Shown here: in pieces, positions 9,733-17,842 of the stretch
Layout: every line of letters starts with the position of its first letter
Numbering within the stretch: the first letter of the stretch is position 1
From: Spirosoma panaciterrae DSM 21099
GTDB lineage: Bacteria; Bacteroidota; Bacteroidia; Cytophagales; Spirosomataceae
DNA length: 64,000 bases
Direction of reading: 5' to 3'
Assembly (NCBI RefSeq): GCF_000374025.1
Contig: NZ_KB893239.1
Coordinates: forward strand, 62,001 to 126,000
Program-made: the position numbers and the translations under genes
Notes under the pieces: model-generated
What the model saw: only the letters and a program-made list of their open reading frames with translations
Database searches by the model: none
Told to the model about the DNA's origin: nothing

Positions 9733-10290
9733 ATGAATCAGACGTATTTTAAAAATTACCTTGACCAGCAGAAAAAAGCTTACGACGCCATCCCTATCGA
9801 CCGGGTCGAGCACTTTATTAATCTAATCAAACAATGCTGGGAAGACGACCGTCAGTTATTTGCGTTCGGCAATGGAGGTAGTGCTTCCAATGTATCGCAC
9901 TTTATCACGGATCTCGGCAAAAGTGCTTCCGACCGGATGGGTAAACGGTTCCGGTGCATGTCGCTCAATGAGAGCATTTCCTGGATTACAGCCCTCGGCA
10001 ACGATTATGCCTATGAGGACGTGTATATGCGACAACTGGAGAACTACGCCCGTCCCGGCGATCTGGTACTTACCTTAAGCGTTAGTGGGAATTCGCCCAA
10101 TGTCGTCAAAGCGGTTGAATGGGCCAATGCGAATGGGTTGACCACAATGGCCCTGGTGGGCGGTAAAGGGGGCAAACTAGCCGACCTAGCGCATGAATCC
10201 ATTACGGTTCAGGATAGTCACTATGGCCGGGTGGAAGATGCCCAGATGACCATTTGCCACATGCTTTGTTATGGATTTATTGACAGTTAA
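9733..10290 (+). CDS. SIS-domain sugar-phosphate isomerase (GmhA-like)
   Basis: 185 residues, one SIS domain. FGNGGSASNVSHF fits the phosphate-binding loop of sedoheptulose-7-phosphate isomerase, LSVSGNSPNVVKA is the second SIS phosphate loop, and EDAQMTICHMLCYG near the C-terminus contains the Glu/His pattern of GmhA. GmhA makes the heptose precursor of LPS inner core, but no other heptose genes (hldE, gmhB) are near, so a different phospho-sugar is possible. It is probably cotranscribed with the ROK kinase upstream. It is convergent with the next gene at 9 nt distance. Confidence 0.85.
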   Translation: MNQTYFKNYLDQQKKAYDAIPIDRVEHFINLIKQCWEDDRQLFAFGNGGSASNVSHFITDLGKSASDRMGKRFRCMSLNESISWITALGNDYAYEDVYMRQLENYARPGDLVLTLSVSGNSPNVVKAVEWANANGLTTMALVGGKGGKLADLAHESITVQDSHYGRVEDAQMTICHMLCYGFIDS

Positions 10291-10299
10291 TCCGAACGC

Positions 10300-11415
10300 T
10301 TAAAACGCTTCAGAAATGTTTACGTAGAAGCCGTGGGTATGATTGCCCACGGCGGCATCGAACCGGACGTTGACGTGCTCTTTTCGGCTAATCATAAAGC
10401 GTAAACCGGCTCCTCCTGTCGGTTTTAAGTCACGAATGGCAAATTCACTGGGTTTATGCGCCACATCGCCAACGGAGGCAAAAATAACCCCACCGAATCG
10501 GCCAACGAGACGCTGGCGTAACTCTGCCTGAAAAATGACGGCATTGTTATCGCGATAACGACCATTGTAATACCCCCGCAACAAGGACGACCCGCCCAAA
10601 GTAGCCGCCTGCTTAAAGGGCACTTCGCCTACATTCAGGTTCAAATAAAACTGCCCCGCCAGTACCGTTTTGGGCGACAGCGAATGGTAATGCCGGATAT
10701 CGAACAGGTAGTTGGTAAAATCAAACTCGGTGCCCATCCATTTTTCGTAATCCATAAACGAGACATCGGCATACCAGCCCCGAACGGGCGAGTAGATATT
10801 GTCGCGGGTATCGACAATACTAGCCACCCCCACGCCATTCACAACACTACCAAGTCCGCCAACGAGTGTCTGGGCAGGCACTTGCCGATCCGATGACCGA
10901 CTGACATCGAATGTTTTGAAATACTGCTGCTGAACACCTACAAACCAGCCGGGTTTTATTTTCCGCAGGAATCGGTTGTAGGCCCGCAAACTTTTATAGG
11001 AAATCAACTCCTCCTGGCTATCGGTCGTTCCCGGCCCAATGCCGTAATACAGCTCCGGAAAGTCGGCATACAGAAAAAAACCCCGAATCAGGTATTTTTC
11101 ATGGCTTGTGAAAATGGTATAGGTCGGCTCAACAACGGTCTGCGCGTTTTGGGTGTGAATCACCGCAAAATCCAGATTTGAGGTACGGGCTGTGCTATCG
11201 GTTCGAAACAGGAAAACGCCCAACGCCCCATAGGCCACGTGGGTTTCGGGTGTGTAAAACACAACAGGGAGTGGGATAAAATGAAACCGGTGGTTCTCTT
11301 TGGTTGTATCAGCTACCATTGGGGATTGATTCAAACCAGGAGCCCGCGTCCCTGAACGGCCAGGATGGGCAAGTATCAAAAACAACAGGCTCATCCCGTA
11401 AAAATAGGTACGCAT
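10300..11415 (-). CDS. Omp85/BamA-superfamily outer membrane barrel without POTRA domains
   Basis: 371 residues from the ATG at 11415 (MRTYFYGMSLLFLILAHPG is a good signal peptide); an ATG nine codons upstream is also possible. The protein is a beta-barrel with the Omp85 hallmark RGY at about 280-282 (SSLLRGYYNG) and the VDTRDNIYSPVRGWYADV segment seen in D15 surface antigens. The chain ends in Phe, as BAM substrates do. No POTRA repeats are present, as in the short barrel-only members common in Bacteroidota. It may act in export or insertion of lipids or proteins; no partner lies beside it. Confidence 0.85.
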   Translation of the reverse strand: MRTYFYGMSLLFLILAHPGRSGTRAPGLNQSPMVADTTKENHRFHFIPLPVVFYTPETHVAYGALGVFLFRTDSTARTSNLDFAVIHTQNAQTVVEPTYTIFTSHEKYLIRGFFLYADFPELYYGIGPGTTDSQEELISYKSLRAYNRFLRKIKPGWFVGVQQQYFKTFDVSRSSDRQVPAQTLVGGLGSVVNGVGVASIVDTRDNIYSPVRGWYADVSFMDYEKWMGTEFDFTNYLFDIRHYHSLSPKTVLAGQFYLNLNVGEVPFKQAATLGGSSLLRGYYNGRYRDNNAVIFQAELRQRLVGRFGGVIFASVGDVAHKPSEFAIRDLKPTGGAGLRFMISRKEHVNVRFDAAVGNHTHGFYVNISEAF

Positions 11416-11618
11416 CGACAAGCAAACTTCCAGGGTTATCAACTAAACACGGCCAACTATCTTCCAGGAGTCATTTTTCATACGATTCCCGGATATACAG
11501 TCTGCTTATACGAAAAATACAATTAAATACCGTTAGCCCGATACCCTTAATCGGATTTTAACTTATTCCGTCCAATGCTGGTTTATGCTTTCAGCATCCG
11601 TAATCGTCTTCTTATTCG

Positions 11619-11626
11619 TACCTTTG
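11619..11626 (+). promoter_or_regulatory. -7 promoter element of the PAP2-like gene
   Basis: TACCTTTG is an exact TAnnTTTG match. The start codon at 11646 lies 19 nt after it. No TTG at -33 was found. Confidence 0.5.
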
Positions 11627-11645
11627 CGGCCATTTTATAGTACCT

Positions 11646-12326
11646 ATGTCCATTGTCACACCAAATCCCGTTGGCGATATAGCCTGGTCAGTTGCCTGGC
11701 AGTCGTCCGTATTTCGCCGGAAATTTGCGATTGGCGTTGTAAGCCTGCTTGCTTTATTAGCCACATTTCCCTACTTCTTTGCTACGATTGAAAAACATAG
11801 CGGCCCTGTTCTGAACGACTGGTTGCTGAGCCGAATTCCGCCGGTCGATGTTTCGCTCATCATTTTTCTGGTGATCTGGGCCACGGCTCTACTCCTGCTG
11901 ATTCGGGTCCGACGCAGCCCAGCCCTATTCATGATGTTTGTATACAGTTATGTCATCGTCAGCTTATCCCGTATGGTCAGCATCAATGTCATGCCCCTGA
12001 ATCCGCCCATTGGCCTGATTCCGATGGTAGACCCGATCACCAACGCCTTTTATGGGAAAGTATACATCACCAAAGACCTGTTCTACTCTGGCCACACCTC
12101 GACCATTTTTCTGATGTTTCTCTGCTTCCGTCGGCGTGGAGACCGGATTATGGCTTTGGTCGGCTCGTTGATCGTGGGGGCTTTATTGCTCGTACAACAT
12201 GTCCATTACACCATTGATGTGTTGTGCGCTTTTGCGTTTACTTATCCACTGTATCGGCTGGGAAAATGGCTGGCCCTAAGTGGCTGGAACACTAAAACTG
12301 ACTCAGTGGCGAACACCGGGGACTGA
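11646..12326 (+). CDS. PAP2-like membrane protein of the sphingomyelin-synthase type
   Basis: 226 residues with about six hydrophobic segments, an inner membrane protein. The active-site pattern is KDLFYSGHTS (about 138-147) and HVHYTIDV (about 185-192), giving a His/His/Asp triad. These two blocks fit motifs D3 (GDxxxSGHT) and D4 (HYTxDV) of sphingomyelin synthases and related ceramide phosphotransferases (the PAP2_C branch) better than ordinary PAP2 phosphatases, in which the second histidine is in a SRxxxxxHxxxD motif. Bacteroidota make sphingolipids, so a role in moving a phospho-headgroup onto ceramide is plausible, but a plain lipid phosphatase cannot be excluded. Its 3' end overlaps the convergent deaminase gene by 24 nt. 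Confidence 0.75.
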   Translation: MSIVTPNPVGDIAWSVAWQSSVFRRKFAIGVVSLLALLATFPYFFATIEKHSGPVLNDWLLSRIPPVDVSLIIFLVIWATALLLLIRVRRSPALFMMFVYSYVIVSLSRMVSINVMPLNPPIGLIPMVDPITNAFYGKVYITKDLFYSGHTSTIFLMFLCFRRRGDRIMALVGSLIVGALLLVQHVHYTIDVLCAFAFTYPLYRLGKWLALSGWNTKTDSVANTGD

Positions 12327-13733
12327 TCGTTCAAATTTTGCAAATCGCTGTTTCAGGTCATTCAGCAACGATTTTTTCAATCTCTCTTCCTCAATAAAAC
12401 TGTAGTCGATGCTATTGAAAACGTATTGTTTTATATCCTGATACGAGATTTGTTTGTAGCGTTTGGCCAAAAGCACATATTGCTCCGTCAGGTTGGTCCG
12501 CAATACTCCGGCATCGTCCGACGAAATAACAATCGGTACATTAAACGCCTGATACAGACTGATCGGATGCTTATCGTCTTTTATTTTCAGAATAAATTCA
12601 TTGCTGAATAAATTAATTTCGACGGCTATTTTTTTGCGGCTCATGTACCGTAACAGATCATAGCAATCGGTTTCGTAGGGCATATCGACGCCATGGCCGA
12701 TCCGATTGGCACCCGCCAGATAAATGGCCGAATTGATATGCCAGCTCAGGTCTTCGGGCTTAACCATACCCAGGGCTAGTTCGCCCGCGTGCAAGGTATA
12801 TTTGACGGAGGGATATTTGGCATGGCAATACCTGAACATGAGCATGTGTAGCCAGTAGTCGCTCATCGCTATTTCGTTATCTTCGGGAGCCGCGATGTTG
12901 ACACCAACCACCAGCGGGCTGCTGGCGGCTGCTTCAAACGCAACGATCATAGCTTTAAATAATTCGACCGGCTCTACCGTACGGACTACATAACTCTGGT
13001 AGCGCATAGTAAACTGGTCGTCGTCAATTTTCAGGCTGGTATGCAGGCGATTAAGCGTTTCATTGAGAAACGTATTGGCACATTCCCGTACATTTTTTGC
13101 CTGTATGGCCGTATATAGCGAATCCAGCAAAACCAGACAAGCGGCCGTATCTTTTTTCGCCTGCCCATCTCTCAGTTTCCTGGCAAAATCCGTTAAGTCA
13201 GTTAGGTCCTTGGGACAAGGCGCATTGACAAACAAGGTCTCTATATAACTGACATTTTCTTTTTTAGCGCGGTTTTTAATTTCCAGTAATCCTTTGTCGA
13301 TTTCTGCCCGACTGGCAACGCCAAAACCTGCGAATGTCTCAAAAAATAATTTATCGGATGGGTAATCGACGTGGTTATAATCTTTGACCGACCACTTTTG
13401 AAAAAGTTTCTGTCTGTACTCCGCAAAAGTCCCCTCCTGTTTCAATGTACTGAAGTCAGCCCAATCGTCGCCCGGTGGTTTTTTCTCCGACACTTTCAGG
13501 GTTTTGCGATCGATGAAATAATTGTTGCTGACCACATAATCGATGTATGTTTCGGTATAAATAGAGCCACTGTAATGGTGATGCAAATCACCACCTTTCG
13601 GCATCTGGGCGAAAAAAGCGGTCAGCAGCGCATCGTTGTTTCGAATTTTCTCAAAATAATCACTTACCGTTTGCCCAAACGTGGAGAGAGAGATAAAAAA
13701 GGCAACGCCCAAAATGCGTAATCGTGCGATCAT
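12303..13733 (-). CDS. Secreted adenosine deaminase-like amidohydrolase
   Basis: 476 residues with a signal peptide (hydrophobic 6-18, cleavage near FGQ). Zinc-site features of adenosine deaminases are present: DLHHHYSGS at 50-58 (His51 and His53), the TLHAGEL block with the His and catalytic Glu-region, RIGHGV, and ISSDDAGV for the last Asp pair. Length and export match the extracellular ADGF/CECR1-type deaminases rather than the 340-residue cytoplasmic enzyme. The role is probably hydrolytic deamination of adenosine outside the cytoplasm for nucleoside salvage. No nucleoside transporter was recognised nearby. Confidence 0.88.
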   Translation of the reverse strand: MIARLRILGVAFFISLSTFGQTVSDYFEKIRNNDALLTAFFAQMPKGGDLHHHYSGSIYTETYIDYVVSNNYFIDRKTLKVSEKKPPGDDWADFSTLKQEGTFAEYRQKLFQKWSVKDYNHVDYPSDKLFFETFAGFGVASRAEIDKGLLEIKNRAKKENVSYIETLFVNAPCPKDLTDLTDFARKLRDGQAKKDTAACLVLLDSLYTAIQAKNVRECANTFLNETLNRLHTSLKIDDDQFTMRYQSYVVRTVEPVELFKAMIVAFEAAASSPLVVGVNIAAPEDNEIAMSDYWLHMLMFRYCHAKYPSVKYTLHAGELALGMVKPEDLSWHINSAIYLAGANRIGHGVDMPYETDCYDLLRYMSRKKIAVEINLFSNEFILKIKDDKHPISLYQAFNVPIVISSDDAGVLRTNLTEQYVLLAKRYKQISYQDIKQYVFNSIDYSFIEEERLKKSLLNDLKQRFAKFERSVPGVRH

Positions 13734-13796
13734 TGATCGATAGTTTCTGTAGGAGATTATCTTTTCGCAACGCGGACCTTTCGCGTCAAGGAAAGA

Positions 13797-13913
13797 TCAA
13801 GGAAATAATACGGTCAGTGTTCCGACCAGTAATGCTAAACCGAAAATGATAAGCAGCCCGATCAGTATCGTTCTTAATAAACTACCGGGTCGCTCAGGAT
13901 TTGACTTTGCCAT
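13797..13913 (-). CDS. 38-residue single-pass membrane peptide
   Basis: An ATG at 13913 opens a 38-codon frame ending in TGA at 13797. The product begins MAKSNPERPGSLLRTI, followed by an unbroken hydrophobic helix of about 20 residues (LIGLLIIFGLALLVGTLTV) and a short FP tail. The charge pattern (polar, Arg-containing N-terminus, hydrophobic C-terminus) fits a tail- or signal-anchored micro-protein. It lies between the deaminase gene and the nucleotidyltransferase pair, on the same strand. No family is recognised; coding status rests on the clean helix and codon use. Confidence 0.55.
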   Translation of the reverse strand: MAKSNPERPGSLLRTILIGLLIIFGLALLVGTLTVLFP

Positions 13914-14005
13914 GCTAGTAAAAATATCAATTGATAGACATGAACCGTGTAACCCCTACTATGTCATGTACTTATAAAATCCAGCATTTTTTTTGATCGC
14001 TCAGG

Positions 14006-14275
14006 CTAAAAAGTTAACGGTTGATAATAGGCCATTATCAACGACTTAATACGATTCATTTGACTCGTAGAAAAGTCATTTCGATAAATTTGCTCAAATA
14101 CAGCCGCTTTGACTTCGCCGACTGACCAGTCAGGATGTTGCTTTCCAATCCGTTGTTCAACAACACGCTGCCCAATATCAGCCATTTCAAATCCCATTTT
14201 GAAGCGTTCACTATCCGATTTTTTCATAATATAATCGGAGTAGATACGTCTTATATACTCAGGTGTATCATTCAT
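14006..14275 (-). CDS. Small protein paired with a nucleotidyltransferase (putative toxin-antitoxin or accessory partner)
   Basis: 89 residues, soluble, helical. It contains SDSERFKMGFEMADIGQR and HPDWSVGEVKAAVFEQIY. The layout (short ExR-MG helix, then a P-x-W/L-S-x-x-E-L/V helix and a YRNDFS ending) resembles a widespread family of small proteins that precede or follow nucleotidyltransferase-like genes in cyanobacteria and Bacteroidota. Its ATG overlaps the stop of the nucleotidyltransferase gene by 4 nt (ATGA), so the two are translationally coupled. Its function is unknown; it may be the partner of the upstream protein. Confidence 0.75.
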   Translation of the reverse strand: MNDTPEYIRRIYSDYIMKKSDSERFKMGFEMADIGQRVVEQRIGKQHPDWSVGEVKAAVFEQIYRNDFSTSQMNRIKSLIMAYYQPLTF

Positions 14276-14811
14276 TCGCTAAAAAGTCGAAAATCATTTA
14301 ATTGCAATGTTCCGATCCAACTAATTATGTATGTTTTATCTAAGGCCGGGCAATCATGCAATATATTTTTTATATCGTCAATCTGCTGCTGACTGTATAA
14401 CTGTTGAATCCATAACAATTTAGCGACAATTAAATCTTCAGGAGAAATAACCCAGCAATCAATTGTGTCAAGAATTTCTTTTCGCTGTCGTCTTTCAAAC
14501 TCAGTTTTTTGAAATTCATCGTTTTTCCGGATGATAAAATCAACCTTCATACCTGACTTCCAATCAATGATATTGAACATGCCTCGTCGCTGAACTTCAG
14601 CTTCTGCACTTTCATAATGAAAATAACATTCCCGATGTGAAAATATATCAGCAAAAGCGAGAAAGTTATCAGAACGAAGTTCAATCACTATATCAATATC
14701 GCGCGTATATCTGGGGATTGAATAAGCATTTAAGGCAACACTCCCGGACAGCATGTAGTCAATTCCACGCTCTTCCAGTGCCGTACTAATAAATTTCAAC
14801 AACTCTTCCAT
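14272..14811 (-). CDS. AbiEii-like / DUF6036-type nucleotidyltransferase
   Basis: 179 residues with the minimal polymerase-beta-type nucleotidyltransferase signature: SGSVALNAY at 22-30, the DxD pair Asp38 and Asp40 in TRDIDIVI, and a third acidic residue Asp91 in MKVDFII. All three metal-binding acids are present, so it could be active. ISPEDLIVAKL is typical of the AbiEii/DUF6036 branch, which includes toxins of type IV toxin-antitoxin systems. Together with the overlapping 89-residue gene it forms a compact two-gene module. The stretch looks more AT-rich than the flanking genes, which hints at acquisition. It starts 8 nt after the carboxylase stop and may ride on that transcript. Confidence 0.82.
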   Translation of the reverse strand: MEELLKFISTALEERGIDYMLSGSVALNAYSIPRYTRDIDIVIELRSDNFLAFADIFSHRECYFHYESAEAEVQRRGMFNIIDWKSGMKVDFIIRKNDEFQKTEFERRQRKEILDTIDCWVISPEDLIVAKLLWIQQLYSQQQIDDIKNILHDCPALDKTYIISWIGTLQLNDFRLFSE

Positions 14812-14818
14812 ACACCGT

Positions 14819-16405
14819 CTACAACGGAATATTTCCGTGTTTTTTCTTCGGCATACTAGCCACTTTGTTTTCCAGCATCTGAAAGGCCCGGATTAGTTTC
14901 TGGCGGGTTTGGTCGGGCATGATTACTTCGTCGATATAGCCCCGGTTAGCCGCCCGGTACGGATTGGCAAACTTCTCGGTATACTCCTGTACCTTCTCCT
15001 GCAACTTGGCCTGTGGATCTTCGGCTTCGGCGATTTCTCGCTTAAAAATAATCTCGGCTGCTCCACTAGCCCCCATCACGGCAATTTCGGCCGATGGCCA
15101 GGCGTAGTTCAGGTCAGCACCGATGTGTTTGGAGTTCATTACATCATACGCCCCTCCGTAGGCCTTGCGGGTAATAACCGTTACGCGGGGTACCGTAGCT
15201 TCACAGAACGCAAAGAGCAGCTTGGCGCCATTGGTAATGATCCCGTTCCACTCCTGATCGGTGCCGGGCAGGAAACCCGGAACGTCTTCGAGAACCAACA
15301 GAGGAATGTTGAAGCAGTCGCAGAAACGCACAAACCGGGCGGCTTTGGTACTGGCGTGAATGTCCAGTACGCCAGCCAGTACAGCCGGCTGATTACCAAC
15401 AACCCCAATACTTCGACCTGCAATCCGGGCAAAGCCGACGACGATATTCTCCGCGAAATTTTTGTGCACTTCAAAAAAACTACCTGCGTCGACCAGTTCC
15501 TCAATTACCTCCCGCATATCGTAGGGCTGGTTCGGATTGTCGGGAATGATGGCATTCAAACCAGCGCGAGTTTCGTCGATAGCTTCGTAGGCAAGCATGG
15601 GAGGCTCATCTTCGCAATTTTGTGGAATATAGCTCAGCAACTGCTTGATATTCTGAATACAAGCCAGTTCGTTTTCACAGGCAAAGTGCGTCACGCCCGA
15701 TTTGGTACTGTGGGTACTGGCCCCTCCCAACTCTTCGGCCGTAACAGTTTCGTGCGTAACGGTTTTTACTACATTCGGGCCGGTCACAAACATATAGCTC
15801 GTGTTTTCGACCATAAAAATAAAATCCGTAATGGCTGGACTATAGACAGCTCCGCCTGCACAAGGGCCCATAATGGCCGACAACTGCGGAATCACCCCCG
15901 AGGCTTTGGTATTGCGGTAAAAAATATCGGCATACCCCGCCAGCGATAAGACTCCCTCCTGGATTCGGGCTCCCCCGGAATCATTCAGGCCAATAACAGG
16001 GGCACCATTCTGCATAGCCAGGTCCATAATCTTACAGATCTTTTCGGCATGGGTTTCTGACAAAGCCCCGCCAAAAACCGTAAAATCCTGCGCAAACACA
16101 TACACCAGTCGACCATTGACCGTACCATAACCCGTTACGACGCCATCGCCCAGGTAGTGTTCTTTGTCCAGACCAAAGTCGCGGGTGCGGTGCATAACGA
16201 ACTTGCCAATCTCTTCGAATGACCCTTCATCGACCAGCAGCGCGATACGTTCACGGGCGGTAAGTTTGCCTTTTTTATGCTGAGCGTCAATTCGCTTTTG
16301 GCCACCGCCCTGTTCTGCTTCCACATTTTTCTGCGCTAGAACGTCGACGTTGGATGGCCTGGTAATTGGGGAGAGGTTAGACTCAGAAGGGGTTTCGGTT
16401 TGCAT
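14819..16405 (-). CDS. pccB: Acyl-CoA carboxylase, carboxyltransferase (beta) subunit, propionyl-CoA type
   Basis: 528 residues from the ATG at 16405. The frame reaches 16438, but that codon lies inside the -7 promoter element, so the inner ATG is preferred. The protein has two crotonase-like halves: [13 protein letters not shown] and [16 protein letters not shown] in the N-terminal one (acyl-CoA oxyanion loop), and [17 protein letters not shown] and [18 protein letters not shown] in the C-terminal one (carboxybiotin side). These match propionyl/acetyl-CoA carboxylase beta chains, which transfer the carboxyl group from biotin to acyl-CoA. The biotin-carrying alpha chain is not in the window. 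Confidence 0.95.
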   Translation of the reverse strand: MQTETPSESNLSPITRPSNVDVLAQKNVEAEQGGGQKRIDAQHKKGKLTARERIALLVDEGSFEEIGKFVMHRTRDFGLDKEHYLGDGVVTGYGTVNGRLVYVFAQDFTVFGGALSETHAEKICKIMDLAMQNGAPVIGLNDSGGARIQEGVLSLAGYADIFYRNTKASGVIPQLSAIMGPCAGGAVYSPAITDFIFMVENTSYMFVTGPNVVKTVTHETVTAEELGGASTHSTKSGVTHFACENELACIQNIKQLLSYIPQNCEDEPPMLAYEAIDETRAGLNAIIPDNPNQPYDMREVIEELVDAGSFFEVHKNFAENIVVGFARIAGRSIGVVGNQPAVLAGVLDIHASTKAARFVRFCDCFNIPLLVLEDVPGFLPGTDQEWNGIITNGAKLLFAFCEATVPRVTVITRKAYGGAYDVMNSKHIGADLNYAWPSAEIAVMGASGAAEIIFKREIAEAEDPQAKLQEKVQEYTEKFANPYRAANRGYIDEVIMPDQTRQKLIRAFQMLENKVASMPKKKHGNIPL

Positions 16406-16435
16406 AAAGTTGGTAGTCTCGACATCAAGGACGAG

Positions 16436-16463
16436 CAAAGTTAATTTTTCTTACGAATTACAA
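16436..16463 (-). promoter_or_regulatory. Promoter of the acyl-CoA carboxylase gene
   Basis: The minus strand reads TTG (16461-16463), 17 nt, TAACTTTG (16436-16443), a full match to the Bacteroidota TTG / TAnnTTTG promoter. The expected start lies about 24 nt before the ATG at 16405, which decides the start codon. Confidence 0.75.
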
Positions 16464-16511
16464 CGGTTCAAATTGTTTTTGTATCCTTACTCCATTCTAA
16501 ACCTATACACC

Positions 16512-17045
16512 ATGCATCGACTTTTCTCTGCCCTTTTGTTAACGATGGGTTGTTTTCTGCTGGATGGCTGTGATCGCTATTACGCTCCCCCTCCCCCATC
16601 CAAAGGCGACACGTACCGTCCCGTGTATGCAGCCTATTCCGACATCCGAACCATTCAGAATTTAAGCCCTCAACCTCTCAAAAATGTGGGCAAAATTTAT
16701 GTAAAAGATAATTATTTATACATCAATGAAGAGGGCAACGGGATTCACATTTTCGACAATCGGAATCCCGAAAAGCCTGTTCAGGTCGCGTTTATTGGCA
16801 TTTTGGGCAATCAGGAGCTAGCGATCAAAGACAGCATTCTCTACGCCGATAATGTAACCGATCTGGTAGCGCTCAACATCGCCAATCCACTCAACGTGCG
16901 GCTGGTGAAGCGGATAGAAAACGCCTTCGATTATCCGGCCTATCCACTGGCAACCAACGTACGCTTTGAATGTGCTGACCCCGCCAGAGGGGCTGTTATC
17001 CACTGGGAAAAAGCCGACGTCGAAAATCCGCAATGCTATCGGTAG
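16512..17045 (+). CDS. LVIVD-repeat lipoprotein
   Basis: 177 residues from the ATG at 16512. A lipoprotein signal runs MHRLFSALLLTMGCFLLDGC, with the lipobox cysteine at residue 20. The mature part has LVIVD-type propeller repeats (IHIFDNRNPEKPVQVA and LVALNIANPLNVRLV), in which each blade holds D/N-x-x-x-P-x-x-P/V. It is shorter than most LVIVD proteins and may be a partial propeller. It opens a three-gene operon: the next gene encodes another LVIVD lipoprotein and the third an outer membrane barrel. It is likely anchored at the outer membrane; the ligand is unknown. Confidence 0.75.
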   Translation: MHRLFSALLLTMGCFLLDGCDRYYAPPPPSKGDTYRPVYAAYSDIRTIQNLSPQPLKNVGKIYVKDNYLYINEEGNGIHIFDNRNPEKPVQVAFIGILGNQELAIKDSILYADNVTDLVALNIANPLNVRLVKRIENAFDYPAYPLATNVRFECADPARGAVIHWEKADVENPQCYR

Positions 17046-17098
17046 CCCCTTTTCTATTAACTCTTAGGCTTCATGATCAGCCTAAACAACCTCACCTC

Positions 17099-17842
17099 AT
17101 GAAAATCCACCTTCTTTTAGTTTCTCTGATTGGCGTATTAACGGCCTGTGCCAACAGCGACTCGGTATCTCCCGGAACCGGCATTGGCGGTTCGACAGCC
17201 CGATTTACCATTAGTGGCAATACACTCTACATGGTCAGTAATACGGCTTTGCAAACCTATGATATTACAGAAAGCAGCAACCCCAAAAAAGGGGCAAAAA
17301 CGTCGCTGGGTTTTGGGGTCGAAACCATTTTCCCCTACCGAAACAACCTATTTATCGGCACGCAGACGGGAATGTATATCTACGACATCAGTCAACCAAA
17401 CAGCCCAAAACAGGTAAGTCTTTATTCCCACATTCTTAGCTGCGACCCCGTAGTGGCGCAAGGCAATTACGCCTACGTGACCCTACGCACCGGAACAAAC
17501 TGCCGTAATCAATCCGTAACAGCAAACAGCCTGGATGTGATCGACATCAGCAATGTGAGTAATCCGAAACTGCTGAAAAGTTATCAAATGACCAATCCGC
17601 GTGGCCTCGGCGCCGATAGTTCGTTGCTTTTTGTGGGCGAAGGTGATTATGGCCTACGGGTAATGGACATCAGCAACCCCCTCGACGTGAAAGAGCTGGA
17701 ATACTTTTACAACACCAAGACCTACGATGTCATCCCTACCCGAAAGCGGCTGATTGTGACGGGGCCAACCGGCATTTATCAATACAGTTACGCTGATTTC
17801 AGCCAATTAAAACTCCTCAGCCAAATCCCGGTTCAGCCATGA
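17099..17842 (+). CDS. LVIVD-repeat lipoprotein
   Basis: 247 residues from the ATG at 17099; upstream in-frame codons back to 17033 overlap the end of the previous gene and add no signal. The signal ends LIGVLTAC, with the lipobox Cys at about 17. Four or so LVIVD blades are visible (LQTYDITESSNPKKGAK, MYIYDISQPNSPKQV, LDVIDISNVSNPKLL, LRVMDISNPLDVKEL). Such beta-propeller lipoproteins are surface or periplasmic, often involved in binding. Its stop overlaps the next start by 4 nt (ATGA), so the third gene is translationally coupled. Confidence 0.82.
   Translation: MKIHLLLVSLIGVLTACANSDSVSPGTGIGGSTARFTISGNTLYMVSNTALQTYDITESSNPKKGAKTSLGFGVETIFPYRNNLFIGTQTGMYIYDISQPNSPKQVSLYSHILSCDPVVAQGNYAYVTLRTGTNCRNQSVTANSLDVIDISNVSNPKLLKSYQMTNPRGLGADSSLLFVGEGDYGLRVMDISNPLDVKELEYFYNTKTYDVIPTRKRLIVTGPTGIYQYSYADFSQLKLLSQIPVQP

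Noticed and set aside
14909-15949. A 346-residue frame on the plus strand inside the acyl-CoA carboxylase gene
   Set aside because: It is the antisense frame of a clear PccB gene with complete family motifs; its translation has no coherent hydrophobic or domain pattern.
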